Shown: one piece after another, positions 1 to 8,586 of the stretch
Position numbering within the stretch: position 1 is the stretch's first letter
Layout: every line of letters starts with the position of its first letter
Source of the DNA: Pseudolabrys sp.
GTDB taxonomy: Bacteria > Pseudomonadota > Alphaproteobacteria > Rhizobiales > Xanthobacteraceae
Assembly: GCA_022843325.1 (NCBI GenBank)
Contig: JALHNV010000030.1
Span: 1-37,723, forward strand
Direction: 5' to 3'
Length of the DNA stretch: 37,723 nt
Made by a program: the position numbers and the translations under genes
The notes under the pieces: generated by a model
What the model was told of the DNA's origin: nothing
Database searches by the model: none
The model's input: the letters and a program-made list of their open reading frames with translations, nothing else

Positions 1-125
1 GCGAGAAACCCACCTCGAAACGAGTTCTCCCTTGAGAGCCGTGGTAGACCACCACGTTGATAGGCCGGGTGTGTAAGTGCGGCAACGCATTGAGCTTACC
101 GGTACTAATAGCTCGATTGTCTTGA
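1..125 (+). rRNA. rrl: 23S ribosomal RNA, 3' end (partial)
   Basis: The window opens inside the large-subunit rRNA gene. The stretch around 100-122, with GGTACTAATAGCTCGA followed by CTTGA, matches the conserved 3' terminus of alphaproteobacterial 23S rRNA. The 5' part lies outside the window. The exact mature 3' end is an estimate, good to about 10 nt. A 5S gene follows on the same strand, as expected in an rrn operon. Confidence 0.93.
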
Positions 126-269
126 TTGCTCTCATTTCCAATGCCCATTCGCTCTTCGTTGGAGAGCAATGGCGCGACACCGAATGAGAGAGACCTTTGC
201 TTGCGCCGCGGGATCCTGAAAAGGGATGCTCGTTTGCGCAAACACTTGCTTCACAACTCGTCCTTGGCC

Positions 270-388
270 GGACTGGTGGTTTTAGCGGGGGGCCTGTACC
301 CGATCCCATCTCGAACTCGGCCGTAAAACTCCCCAGCGCCAATGGTACTAAGTCTTAAGACTTGGAAGAGTAGGTCGCTGCCAGTCCT
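270..388 (+). rRNA. rrf: 5S ribosomal RNA
   Basis: About 119 nt with the bacterial 5S signature: the CCCGATCCCATCTCGAACTCG loop region near 299-319 and the GGTACTAAGTCTTAAGACTTGG and AGAGTAGGTCGCTGCC segments near the 3' side. The terminal stem pairs GGACTGG (270-276) with CCAGTCC (381-387). This helix extends outward through CCTTGG (263-268) and CCAAGG (390-395), which probably forms the precursor stem for maturation. The gene follows the 23S end by about 145 nt of spacer, in which I see no tRNA. Confidence 0.95.
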
Positions 389-433
389 GCCAAGGACGAT
401 ATAATCCTCATTCACGATGATCAGAATTCTTAC

Positions 434-465
434 AACGGCCGCCTGCAAGGGCGGCCGTTTCGTTT
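434..465 (+). terminator. Intrinsic terminator 1 of the rRNA operon
   Basis: A perfect 10-bp stem pairs AACGGCCGCC (434-443) with GGCGGCCGTT (450-459) across a 6-nt loop and is followed by TCGTTT. It lies 45 nt downstream of 5S, where an rrn terminator is expected. Confidence 0.85.
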
Positions 466-490
466 GTGGAGCTGCCCTCCGCAGATGAAG

Positions 491-524
491 AAACCGCCGC
501 CGGGAAACCGGCGGCGGTTTTTTC
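491..524 (+). terminator. Intrinsic terminator 2 of the rRNA operon
   Basis: A perfect 13-bp stem pairs AAACCGCCGCCGG (491-503) with CCGGCGGCGGTTT (508-520) around a GAAA tetraloop and runs into T residues. This is a very strong intrinsic terminator in tandem with the one at 434-465. The stem could also stop leftward transcription of the DedA gene, because the A-run before the stem gives a U-run on the other strand. Confidence 0.9.
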
Positions 525-633
525 GTGCGTGCTGCGTGAAGGCTCTTTGGGGGGCGTGCTTTGCGCTATCGCGCCGGGGCCGGCGGCCGTCTTAGCGTTG
601 AGTTTGAAGCAACGGCGTTCACACCAGAAACCG

Positions 634-1227
634 TCAGTTGCGCTCTTCGACCACCCGCTCGAGCTTTTTGCTGAGGTACCAGGACAGGCCGAGGAAGGCG
701 ATCAGCATGACCAGGCCGAGCGTCGAGGAGGCATCGCTCATCAGCTTCTCCGATACTTCACCGAACGCGTAGCCGGCCGAGACGATCGCGAACGACCAGA
801 TGCCCGCGGCAATGAAATTGAGCGCCAGAAATGTCGACCAGGGCAGGTTGGACATGCCGTAGGCAAAGGCGGCGACGCCGCGGATGCCGTGCGGATAGCG
901 ATGTATCATGACCATCCACAAATAATGCCGGTCGGTCAGGCGCGCCGCGGTCGCCACCGCTTTTGCCAGCCGCGGAAACGACGTGAACATGCGCCCTCCG
1001 TAGCGGCGGCCGACCCAGAAGCGGATGACGTCGCCGAAGAAGCTGCCGACCCAGCATACCACGATCAGCGTACCGAAACCGAAGGCGCCGGCATGGGCCG
1101 CGTAGCCGCCGAACAGGCCGAGAAGCAGGCTGTGCGACGCCGCATAGGCGAACATCAGGCTGTAGGCCATATCGCCGTGCTGGCGGATCAGCTCGAGAAA
1201 CGACGTCAGGTCGGTGGGAAACAGCAA
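634..1227 (-). CDS. DedA-family integral membrane protein
   Basis: This 197-residue protein has several hydrophobic segments and the DedA/SNARE-associated (PF09335) pattern. A glycine-rich region, FFGDVIRFWVGRRYGG, precedes the segment with HRYPHGIRG and the conserved Asn-containing LNFIAAGIWS. DedA proteins act in the inner membrane in lipid-carrier recycling and envelope homeostasis; the substrate here is unknown. The best start is TTG at 1227, because AGGAG (complement of 1235-1239) sits 7 nt upstream. A GTG at 1260 would add 11 residues but has no such site. The gene lies on the minus strand, 141 bp downstream of the CHAD gene, and points towards the rRNA terminators. Confidence 0.85.
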   Translation of the reverse strand: MLFPTDLTSFLELIRQHGDMAYSLMFAYAASHSLLLGLFGGYAAHAGAFGFGTLIVVCWVGSFFGDVIRFWVGRRYGGRMFTSFPRLAKAVATAARLTDRHYLWMVMIHRYPHGIRGVAAFAYGMSNLPWSTFLALNFIAAGIWSFAIVSAGYAFGEVSEKLMSDASSTLGLVMLIAFLGLSWYLSKKLERVVEERN

Positions 1228-1368
1228 GCGCGGACTCCTAAGGTGAACCAGATCCGGCACCGACGGCGTCCGGGAACAGGGCAGGCTACCATGCCGCTCA
1301 GCGCCGGAGAAAGCAGACGCGCGTCCGCCCGCGCCAACGTGCGCAAATGTCGCGATACCGTTGCACGG

Positions 1369-2262
1369 CTATTTGTTCTTGGATTGCCGCGCCGTCCACA
1401 AGGCGGCGATGCGCTTGCGGAAGCCTTTCGGCTTCTCGGCAAACAGACGGCCGGCAACCCGCGCCGCCGTCTTGAGATGCGCGGCGCGGCGCGCCGCGAT
1501 CGCTGGAACGAGACGCGAGCGCCAGGGCGCCAGCGGCTGGTGCGGCGCGGTGTACTTGGCGAGCATCTCCAGGTCCTGACAGGCGCCGAGCTGGTTGCGC
1601 AGACGCTGTGCTTCTTCCAGCCATACTTTGCCGAGCCGCGGCCACAGCGGTTCGATCAGATCCATCTGGTGGCGGTGCTCGACCACCCGGCGGCGCAGAT
1701 CGTGCAGGTGCTCGGGCTCGGCCGTGATCCAGTCATCGGGCATCAGCTGGCGGGCCCGGCGATAGGTCGCGTTAAGCCCGTCGACCACGGTATCGAAGTC
1801 GATTGCCCTCAGCGGCCAGCGTTCCAGAGACAGGGTCGCGAAATCGAGGTAGCGCGACAGCCGTTCGCGCATCTCCGGCGTGAAGCTGGTCTGCTCCGCG
1901 GCATCCCGCAACTCAGCCAGCCGGCCGCGGATTTTTTCCGCCGAGGCGTCGGAGAACGGCATGTCGTTCTTGCGCAGATCGGCGAGCGCATCGAGCGCCG
2001 ACTGGGCGTCGCGGGCGTTCGACAGTGCCCGCATCAGTTCGCGGGCTTCGGCGCGCATCAGATCGGCCTGTTCGCCCAGTGGACGGGCCAGCAACCGCAA
2101 AAGGGCCCGCCAGCGCTTGAGTGCCTTGCGAACTGCATGCACTGCTTCGGGGTCGGCAAGTTCCGGATCGGTCAGGATCTGACGGGCATCGGCAATAATC
2201 GACCGCGCGGCGGCGGCGAGGCCGTCGCCAAAGCTGTTATTTGTCCCGCCCGCCCCCATCAT
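1369..2262 (-). CDS. CHAD-domain protein
   Basis: A helical protein of about 297 residues built on the CHAD fold (PF05235). The N-terminal half has the typical basic helix HAVRKALKRWRALLRLL, and the second half has HDLRRRVVEHRHQMDLI followed by RLRNQLGACQDLEML. CHAD domains are conserved-histidine helical bundles that bind polyphosphate in the members studied. No CYTH domain is present, so this is a stand-alone CHAD protein. Two adjacent ATG codons at 2262 and 2259 follow AAAGAGGT on the minus strand and are the likely starts; an ATG at 2286 would add eight residues without a ribosome-binding site. The protein ends in a basic tail. It may be transcribed with the DedA gene downstream. Confidence 0.85.
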   Translation of the reverse strand: MMGAGGTNNSFGDGLAAAARSIIADARQILTDPELADPEAVHAVRKALKRWRALLRLLARPLGEQADLMRAEARELMRALSNARDAQSALDALADLRKNDMPFSDASAEKIRGRLAELRDAAEQTSFTPEMRERLSRYLDFATLSLERWPLRAIDFDTVVDGLNATYRRARQLMPDDWITAEPEHLHDLRRRVVEHRHQMDLIEPLWPRLGKVWLEEAQRLRNQLGACQDLEMLAKYTAPHQPLAPWRSRLVPAIAARRAAHLKTAARVAGRLFAEKPKGFRKRIAALWTARQSKNK

Positions 2263-2358
2263 GGACCTCTTTTCCCGCGGTTTCATGACAGGTTTATGAA
2301 ATGAAAGATTCTACGCCCTTCCCATTCACGTCTGTGGTTGCTACATAGCCCTCGAAAC

Positions 2359-2470
<112 letters not shown>

Positions 2471-2493
2471 AAATTCCCGACGTTTGACAGCCG

Positions 2494-2519
2494 AGGCGTC
2501 CCGCAGGGGGCGCCTTTTT
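2494..2519 (+). terminator. Intrinsic terminator after tRNA-fMet
   Basis: A 9-bp stem (one G-U pair) joins AGGCGTCCC (2494-2502) and GGGGCGCCT (2507-2515) around GCAG, followed by TTTT. It lies 24 nt downstream of the tRNA. Confidence 0.8.
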
Positions 2520-2551
2520 GCGTTGCAGGCCTTTCTTTGCGTTGCAGGCCT
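2517..2551 (+). repeat. 16-bp direct repeat after tRNA-fMet terminator
   Basis: The 16-mer TTTGCGTTGCAGGCCT occurs at 2517-2532 and again at 2536-2551, a period of 19 bp. The first copy begins in the T-run of the terminator. It looks like a small local duplication; no function is evident. Confidence 0.6.
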
Positions 2552-2740
2552 CCGCTTCAAACGGCCGCGGCGGTTGCGCGTGCGGCAGGCGGTGCTGCCC
2601 ACGGTTGCGTGTTCATCCTGCGACAACGCTGCAAAATGGTGTCGGAACAATCACCTAGATCGGCGGCACCAGATGCATTAGCCTCTGCCGCAGTCCGTCA
2701 ATAGGCGTCAGAAGACGTCAGCTTAGGGAGAGAAGTCAGC

Positions 2741-3814
2741 ATGAAAATTCGAGGATTGATTCTGGCGGCCGCCGCAGTGTTTGCGTTCGGGACCGCGGCG
2801 CCGGCGCAGCAGACCGAGACCATCCGGCTGACGATCGGATCGAGCCACCCGCCGGTGATCCCGTGGGTGCTGGCGATGCGCAACACCGTTGTCCAGAAGA
2901 CCAACAAGGCGCTGGAAGCCAAGGGGTCCAAGTATCGCATCGAATGGAACGAGGCCTACGGCGGCGTTCTCTATAATTTCGAAAACACCATCGAGGCGAT
3001 CGAACAGGGCATCGCGGATTTCGGCTGGGTCGGCACGCTGTGGGAGCCGGCCAAGATGCCGCTCCAGAACATCATGTTCGCAACGCCCTTCGTCACCGAC
3101 GATCCGAAGATCTCGGCCAAGGTGATGGATGAACTGATGGCGAAGAACAAGCACTTCCAGAAGGAGTGGGAGGATCAGAACGCGATCTATTTCGCCGCCA
3201 CGGTGTCGGATTCCTATCAGCTCTTCACCAAATTTCCGGTCAAGTCACTGGCCGACCTGAAGGGCAAGAAAATCCTCGCCGCTGGCGCGGTGGGTGCATG
3301 GGCAGAAGGTCTCGGCGCCACGGCGGTGAATGCCGGCATCCCGAACTTCTACAACATGTTGCAGACCGGCGTCGGTGACGGCGTGATCCTCATTCCGTCG
3401 GGTGCCGTGCCGATCAAGCTGCACGAAGTGGCGCCGCACGTCACCACCGTCAACCTCGGCGCGGTCGCCTTCGGTGCCTTCGCCGCCAACAAGAAGAAGT
3501 GGGAAAGCCTGCCGCAGGAAGTGCGCGACACGATGCTGCCGATCGCCAAGGAATACGCGGCGGAGAACATCAACATCGTGCAGACCCGCGAAAAGGCCGG
3601 CGTCGAGCGCATGGGCAAGGATGGCGCCAAGCTCGCCACGCTGCCGGCGGACGAGCGCAAGCGTTGGGCCGACGCGATGCCCAACCTGGCCAAGACCTGG
3701 GTCGATGCCGCCGACAAGCGCGGCCAGCCCGGCAAGCAGATCATGGAAGAGTACATGGCTGCGATGCGGGCTGCCGGCGCCAAGCCGGCCCGCGACTGGG
3801 ACAAGGGCCTGTAA
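2741..3814 (+). CDS. TRAP transporter substrate-binding protein, DctP family
   Basis: A 357-residue periplasmic binding protein (PF03480). An N-terminal signal peptide of about 22 residues ends at APAQQ. The family pattern follows: a beta-strand with IRLTIGSSHPP, a segment with ADFGWVGTLWEP, then LADLKGKKILAAG and MLQTGVGDGVI. The start is the ATG at 2741, preceded by GGGAGAG. It would deliver a ligand to the membrane component encoded at 3928. At the place where DctP proteins carry the Arg that binds the ligand carboxylate (after LKGKKI) this protein has Leu179, so the ligand may not be a typical carboxylate. Substrate not predictable. Confidence 0.92.
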   Translation: MKIRGLILAAAAVFAFGTAAPAQQTETIRLTIGSSHPPVIPWVLAMRNTVVQKTNKALEAKGSKYRIEWNEAYGGVLYNFENTIEAIEQGIADFGWVGTLWEPAKMPLQNIMFATPFVTDDPKISAKVMDELMAKNKHFQKEWEDQNAIYFAATVSDSYQLFTKFPVKSLADLKGKKILAAGAVGAWAEGLGATAVNAGIPNFYNMLQTGVGDGVILIPSGAVPIKLHEVAPHVTTVNLGAVAFGAFAANKKKWESLPQEVRDTMLPIAKEYAAENINIVQTREKAGVERMGKDGAKLATLPADERKRWADAMPNLAKTWVDAADKRGQPGKQIMEEYMAAMRAAGAKPARDWDKGL

Positions 3815-3848
3815 AGGCGGTAGTCTGATATCGGCTAGACGCGGCTTT

Positions 3849-3880
3849 ACGTCCGGGCGTGCATTTTCGCGCCCGGACGT
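3849..3880 (+). terminator. Intercistronic hairpin between dctP and dctQM
   Basis: A perfect 11-bp stem pairs ACGTCCGGGCG (3849-3859) with CGCCCGGACGT (3870-3880) around a 10-nt loop. There is no clean T-run, so it is more likely a partial terminator or an mRNA 3'-end stabiliser. This would fit the usual excess of binding protein over permease in TRAP systems. Confidence 0.55.
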
Positions 3881-3927
3881 TCAGTTTGTGCCGCTGATCG
3901 CCGCGCCTGCGAGCGGAGCATTATTCG

Positions 3928-5892
3928 ATGGATACCTCGGCCAACAGAGCTGAAACCGGCGCGGTGATGCCGACCCGGGTCGACGCCATTCTCAATCTGG
4001 GCCTGTCGGTCATCAGCGCCGTCTGGATCTTCGCCATCATGGCGCTGGTCTGCGCAGACATTTTCATGCGCAACGTCTTCAACGCGCCGATTTCCGGCGT
4101 CGCCGAGTTCATCGCGCTGTCGGTGCCGGCCTGCGTGTTCCTGCAATTGCCGTCGGCCATCGCGCAGCGGCGGCTGGTGCGGGCCGAACTGACCATCGGC
4201 AAGTTGGAGCGCGACCAGCCGCGCGCGGCGGCCGTGTTCAATATCGTGTTCTGGCTGGTCGGGATGTTCGTCTTCTGGAAGATCCTGGTCTGGGCCTGGC
4301 CGGACTTTCAGAAATCCTATGCCGGCAACGAATTTTCCGGCGTGCAGGGGGTCTATGAGATTCCGGTGTGGCCGTTCAAGCTGACGTTGATCGTCGGCAT
4401 CGGCTTCGGCCTGATCCAATTCGCGATTCATGTGCTGCGCGAAGCCATGCTGATCGCCGGTCTGCGCGCCAGCCCCCGCGCCGATGGTGGTCGGGAGAAT
4501 TTTGCGGTCAGCGCGCTGATCGCGGCGGTCTTCGTCGCGGCGGTCGTGGGCTTCATTGCGTTTCTGGTGATCGCCGATCCGCGGCCGTCGATGGTCGGCG
4601 CCTATTCGCTGGCCGCCATGCTGGCGTTGACGCTGTTCGGCATGCCGATCCCGCTGGCGTTGATGAGCGTCTCATATCTGGGCATCTGGGTGATCCGCAG
4701 CAGCGAACTGCTGTCGATCAACACCCTCGGTCTGGCCGCATCCTCCGGCGTGGCCTCCTACGAATTCGGCGTCATCGCGTTGTTCATCATGATGGGCCTG
4801 GTGCTGGAAAAGGCCGACGTCGGCCGCGACGCCTTCCAGATCGCGGCTGGCCTGCTGCGCAAGCTGCGCGGCGGTCTCGGCATCGCCACCGTCGGCGCCA
4901 ACGCCATTTTCGCCTCGATCGTCGGCAGCTCGATCGCTTCGGCCGCGGTGTTCAGCCGGATTGCCGTGCCGGAGATGGTGAAGCACGGTTATACCAAGCG
5001 TTTTTCGGTCGGCACCGTGGCCGGCTCGTCGGTGCTGGGGATGCTGATTCCGCCGAGCTTGCTGCTGATCGTCTACGGCCTGGTCGCCGAAGTCTCGGTC
5101 GGGCGGTTGTTCGTCGCCGCCGTCATTCCGGGCCTGCTGCTCGCCTTCGCCATGGCGTTTGCCATCTACCTCATGACCTATCTGACGCCGCGCTTCGTCG
5201 GCAATGTGCGGGCGTCGGACGATGTCCCGCCGATCACGTGGTCGCAGATCGGCACCCAGCTTGTCCCCATCATGGGACTGGTGGCGATCGTGGTCGGCGG
5301 TATTTACGCCGGCTTCTTCACGCCGACCGAGGCCGCTGCGGTCGGCACCGCGCTGGCGTTCCTGCTGGCCTTCGCCAAGCGGCGCATCGGCTGGAGCGAA
5401 TTCCGGGCCATCGTCCTGGAGACATCCTTTATCTCCGCGTCGATCCTGTTCCTGATCATCGCCGCCAACCTCTATTCGCGCCAGGTCGCGCTGACCGGCA
5501 TTCCCATGCTGGTATCCGACTGGGTGACCATGGCCGGGCTCAGCATGGGCGCCTTCATGGCGATGTATTTTGTGCTGCTGGTGCTGCTCGGCATGATCCT
5601 CGACTCGGTGTCGATCATGCTGGTGGTATTGCCGATCATGATACCGGTGCTGGAGGCGCTCGACGGCGACAAGATCTGGTTCGGCATCATCACCGTCATC
5701 GCCGTGGAAATCGGCTTGCTGACGCCGCCGTTCGGGCTGTCGGTCTATGTGGTGAAGGGCGTGCTGCCGAAGGATTTCGTGTCGCTCGCTGATATCTTTA
5801 TCGGTGCCATCCCGTTCGTGCTGGTCATGGCGCTCGTCACCTTCATCCTGATGGGGGTCCCGGACCTCAGCCTCTGGCTCTTGCGCCTTTAG
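3928..5892 (+). CDS. TRAP transporter fused permease DctQM
   Basis: A 654-residue protein that joins the small TRAP subunit (DctQ, PF04290, roughly residues 15-180, four membrane segments) to the large subunit (DctM, PF06808, roughly residues 200-654). DctM hallmarks are visible: GSSIASAAVFSRIAVPEM, the segment with IPPSLLLIVYGLVAEVSVG, and GFFTPTEAAAVG. It couples uptake of the ligand captured by the 2741 protein to an ion gradient. The ATG at 3928 follows GGAG by 9 nt. The two subunits are separate genes in many TRAP systems; the fusion is common enough not to be novel. It ends 41-74 bp before the next gene, which appears to belong to the polysaccharide cluster. Confidence 0.93.
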   Translation: MDTSANRAETGAVMPTRVDAILNLGLSVISAVWIFAIMALVCADIFMRNVFNAPISGVAEFIALSVPACVFLQLPSAIAQRRLVRAELTIGKLERDQPRAAAVFNIVFWLVGMFVFWKILVWAWPDFQKSYAGNEFSGVQGVYEIPVWPFKLTLIVGIGFGLIQFAIHVLREAMLIAGLRASPRADGGRENFAVSALIAAVFVAAVVGFIAFLVIADPRPSMVGAYSLAAMLALTLFGMPIPLALMSVSYLGIWVIRSSELLSINTLGLAASSGVASYEFGVIALFIMMGLVLEKADVGRDAFQIAAGLLRKLRGGLGIATVGANAIFASIVGSSIASAAVFSRIAVPEMVKHGYTKRFSVGTVAGSSVLGMLIPPSLLLIVYGLVAEVSVGRLFVAAVIPGLLLAFAMAFAIYLMTYLTPRFVGNVRASDDVPPITWSQIGTQLVPIMGLVAIVVGGIYAGFFTPTEAAAVGTALAFLLAFAKRRIGWSEFRAIVLETSFISASILFLIIAANLYSRQVALTGIPMLVSDWVTMAGLSMGAFMAMYFVLLVLLGMILDSVSIMLVVLPIMIPVLEALDGDKIWFGIITVIAVEIGLLTPPFGLSVYVVKGVLPKDFVSLADIFIGAIPFVLVMALVTFILMGVPDLSLWLLRL

Positions 5893-5966
5893 CGGCGAGC
5901 GATAGTCTCGGCGTCCGGCTGAGCCGGCGCTGAGTGCCGTTGCCTGCCGACGAACAGGCCATACCC

Positions 5967-7157
5967 ATGCTGCCGTCACGGGAGTTTGCGCTCGTCGCCG
6001 CCTGTTGCCGCTGGCCGCTGACCGATGCGGCGCTGGTGGACATTCGCGGCGCGGCTGACGCCGTCACCGATTGGACGGCCTTTCTGCGCCTCGTCACCCG
6101 CCACCGTGTCGCCGGCCTCGCGCAGAACGCGTTGGCGATTGCTTCGGTGACGCTGCCTCCTGACATTGCCCGGCCGCTGGGGGGGCGGGCGCAGGCTGCG
6201 GCGCGCCTCAGTCTGGCGCTGGTGTCGGAGACGATCCGTCTGCAAAGAGCCTTCGATGCCGCCGGCATCGGTGTCCAGGTTCTCAAAGGCGCCGCGCTCG
6301 CTCAACGCGCCTACGGCTCGCCCGCCCTCAAGCACAGCAAGGACATCGATCTGCTCGTTGCGCCGGGCGATGTCGAACCTGCCTTGCGGCTCCTGGAGCG
6401 CAACGATTACGCCCTGACTTATCCGGTGCCCCACCTCGGCGGCCCTAAGCTGGCGACGTTCATTCGCTATGGCCGCGAGATCAAGCTCCTGCATGCCGGC
6501 GGCGTCTTGCAGGTCGAACTGAAATGGAAGCTGGCCGACAACCCGCGACTGCTGGAAGGGATCGATACGGACGCGCCGGCGCAGACACTCTATCTGACCG
6601 ATCATGTCTGCGTTCGCACGCTGTCGGATGGCGACTGTTTCGCCTATCTGAGCGTTCACGGCACGCATCATGCGTGGTTCAGATTGAAGTGGCTTGCCGA
6701 CTTCAATGCTGTGATTGCAACGAAATCCGATGACGATCTGGTCGGTCTGTTTCGTCACGCACAAGGTGCCGGTGCCGGTCTATGTGCGGGGCAGGCCCTT
6801 CTGCTTTGCCACCGGCTGCTGAGTTTGCCGCTGCCGGCCGCGCTGCGGGACGAGCTTCAGGCGAGCAGGCGGTTGCGGCGTCTTGTGACGATTGCGCTTG
6901 GCGCGCTGGCCGATCCGCTGACAGAGACGCGGACGGATTCCGGCCTTGCCGGCATCGCGCGTGGCGTCCGCGGCCGGTTTTTGTCCGGACAGGGCGCAGG
7001 CTACTACTGGTCGCAATGGCGGATCGAGTCGGTCGGGCTTCTCGACGTTGCTCACGTCACCCTGCCGCCGGCACTGCATTTCCTCTATCCGCTTCTGCGC
7101 GTTCCGCTTTGGATCGGGCGCCGCGCCCGGCGCGGACTGGCGCAAATCGCGCGGTGA
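5967..7157 (+). CDS. Nucleotidyltransferase-fold family protein (NTP_transf_5 type)
   Basis: A protein of about 396 residues resembling the 'uncharacterised nucleotidyltransferase' family PF14907. The core motif is GVQVLKGAALAQRAYGS followed by HSKDIDLLV, where the two Asp residues would bind metal. The N-terminus reads CCRWPLTDAALV and RHRVAGLAQ, as is usual at the start of this family. Members are often found in surface-polysaccharide loci, but the transferred group and acceptor are not known. A GTG at 5934 could add 11 residues; I prefer the ATG at 5967, which has AGG nearby and fits family starts. Its last 73 bp overlap the end of the convergent glycosyltransferase gene. Confidence 0.75.
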   Translation: MLPSREFALVAACCRWPLTDAALVDIRGAADAVTDWTAFLRLVTRHRVAGLAQNALAIASVTLPPDIARPLGGRAQAAARLSLALVSETIRLQRAFDAAGIGVQVLKGAALAQRAYGSPALKHSKDIDLLVAPGDVEPALRLLERNDYALTYPVPHLGGPKLATFIRYGREIKLLHAGGVLQVELKWKLADNPRLLEGIDTDAPAQTLYLTDHVCVRTLSDGDCFAYLSVHGTHHAWFRLKWLADFNAVIATKSDDDLVGLFRHAQGAGAGLCAGQALLLCHRLLSLPLPAALRDELQASRRLRRLVTIALGALADPLTETRTDSGLAGIARGVRGRFLSGQGAGYYWSQWRIESVGLLDVAHVTLPPALHFLYPLLRVPLWIGRRARRGLAQIAR

Positions 7158-8431
7158 AATGCCGGCAAGACGTTCCTGCTGGAAAACATTTCGAGCAGTT
7201 CGGCGGTCCGGGGCGATGGCGCGGGCCGCTGGAGGCTGGCTTGCTTGATGGCCTCCGATAACGCGTGAACGTCATGCGCCGGAACGACGATGGCAACGCC
7301 GTCGAGCAGATCGTGCAGTTCAGTGCCGGCGTTCGCCGTGACCAGAATGGGCCGGCCGCTGGCCAGCATGCCGCCCAATTTCGAGGGCAGCACCAGATCG
7401 GCGGCGCTGCGATCCTGCGGCAGGACGTGAAGATCGGCCAGATTCAGGAGTTCGCAGAGATGCTCCTCGGGCTGCAGCGGCAGAAAATGAATATTGGCAA
7501 AGCGGCCGTAAGTTTCAACCAAAGACTCTTTGATAGGGCCATCGCCCGCGATGACGAACCGGATGCCGCTGTGGTCTCTGCATTGCAGTGCCGCATCCAG
7601 CAGGACGGGAAGGGCCTGCTTGGGTCCCAGTTGCCCGGCGTAAAGCACGACGAAGTCCGTTGCGGCGATGCCGAGCATCTCGCGAAACCGGTTGGCGCCG
7701 TCCATGCGCCTGATGCTGGAAAGGTCGACCCAGTTGCGCAGAACAAGCAAGACGTCCGGCGCTATTCCCTTGACCTCGATCGCGCGGCGCATCCGCTCGG
7801 AAATCGTGATGATGGAATCGAACCGGCGGAGCATGAATCGCTCGACGGCGGTGGCCACCTTCCGCAGCCACTCTCCCTTCAGATGTCCGACGCTGAAAGC
7901 TGCGTCGATCTCAAGGTCCTGGACGTGAAGGATGCACCGGGCGCCGACGATCCTTGCGGCCAGAACGGCGGCGGGCGCGCACATCAGTGTCGGCTGCACG
8001 CACACCACGGCGTCGGGCCGGCTGCGCAGGATTCGCCATATCGCAACGGGCGCGGCGGCGAGAGCGAACGTCAGCGGCGTGATCAAACGCCAAATGCCCT
8101 GGCCGTGGGCGTCAAGCAATAGCGGACAGCGAACGATCCTGACGCCGCTCCACGCTTCCACCCGGTAGCGTCCTGCGCGGTAGGGGGGGCGCACTTTCCA
8201 TCCGGGATAGTGGGGCACGCTGGTGATCACCTCGACCGCCTCGCCCTGTGCCGCAAGGTATGCCGCCAGTTCACCGGTGTAGCGGCCGACACCAATCGGC
8301 TCGGGGAAGAAGTTCATTCCATGGATGAGTATCTTGTTGCGCGGCGTCTTGGCTCCACCGGGTTGTTCAATTCCCATCGGACCGGCCAGCAATGAAAGGG
8401 CGCTCAACAAACGGAAACGAATTCGCGCCAC
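7085..8431 (-). CDS. Glycosyltransferase family 4, WcaI-like
   Basis: A 448-residue GT-B glycosyltransferase. The N-terminal domain begins at KILIHGMNFFPEPIGVGRYT, as in colanic-acid WcaI-type enzymes. The C-terminal domain has VVLYAGQLGPKQ, FVIAGDGPIKESL and the nucleotide-sugar-binding region DLVLPSKLGGMLASGRP. It would add a sugar from a nucleotide donor to the growing lipid-linked repeat unit on the cytoplasmic side. The GTG at 8431 opens the frame; ATG at 8377 is an alternative, and neither has a clear ribosome-binding site. The final 24 residues, rich in Arg and Ser, are encoded in the overlap with the convergent gene ending at 7157. It is transcribed divergently from the Wza-like gene. 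Confidence 0.88.
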   Translation of the reverse strand: MARIRFRLLSALSLLAGPMGIEQPGGAKTPRNKILIHGMNFFPEPIGVGRYTGELAAYLAAQGEAVEVITSVPHYPGWKVRPPYRAGRYRVEAWSGVRIVRCPLLLDAHGQGIWRLITPLTFALAAAPVAIWRILRSRPDAVVCVQPTLMCAPAAVLAARIVGARCILHVQDLEIDAAFSVGHLKGEWLRKVATAVERFMLRRFDSIITISERMRRAIEVKGIAPDVLLVLRNWVDLSSIRRMDGANRFREMLGIAATDFVVLYAGQLGPKQALPVLLDAALQCRDHSGIRFVIAGDGPIKESLVETYGRFANIHFLPLQPEEHLCELLNLADLHVLPQDRSAADLVLPSKLGGMLASGRPILVTANAGTELHDLLDGVAIVVPAHDVHALSEAIKQASLQRPAPSPRTAELLEMFSSRNVLPAFHRAICASPRRARRPIQSGTRRSG

Positions 8432-8586
8432 GGAATGAATAAGACGCGCGATTGCCTTTTCTTGCGCCTCTGAAATAATCCAACGCCATTATACTTGAAA
8501 AGCGATCGTGGGAATCGCGCATCGTTATCAAACGCGCGAATGCGCCATAACCGAAACTTACCGCTGACGTGTTGCGGAGAAGATCA

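Noticed and set aside
466..2304. A 612-codon open frame on the plus strand
   Set aside because: It runs antisense to the DedA and CHAD genes, which have clear families; the translation is Arg/Gly/Gln-rich without motifs, typical of the shadow frame in GC-rich DNA.
8432..8586. Specific promoter boxes in the divergent region before the Wza-like gene
   Set aside because: TATACT (8490-8495) is a good -10 candidate, but no -35 lies at a suitable distance, so I did not annotate a promoter.
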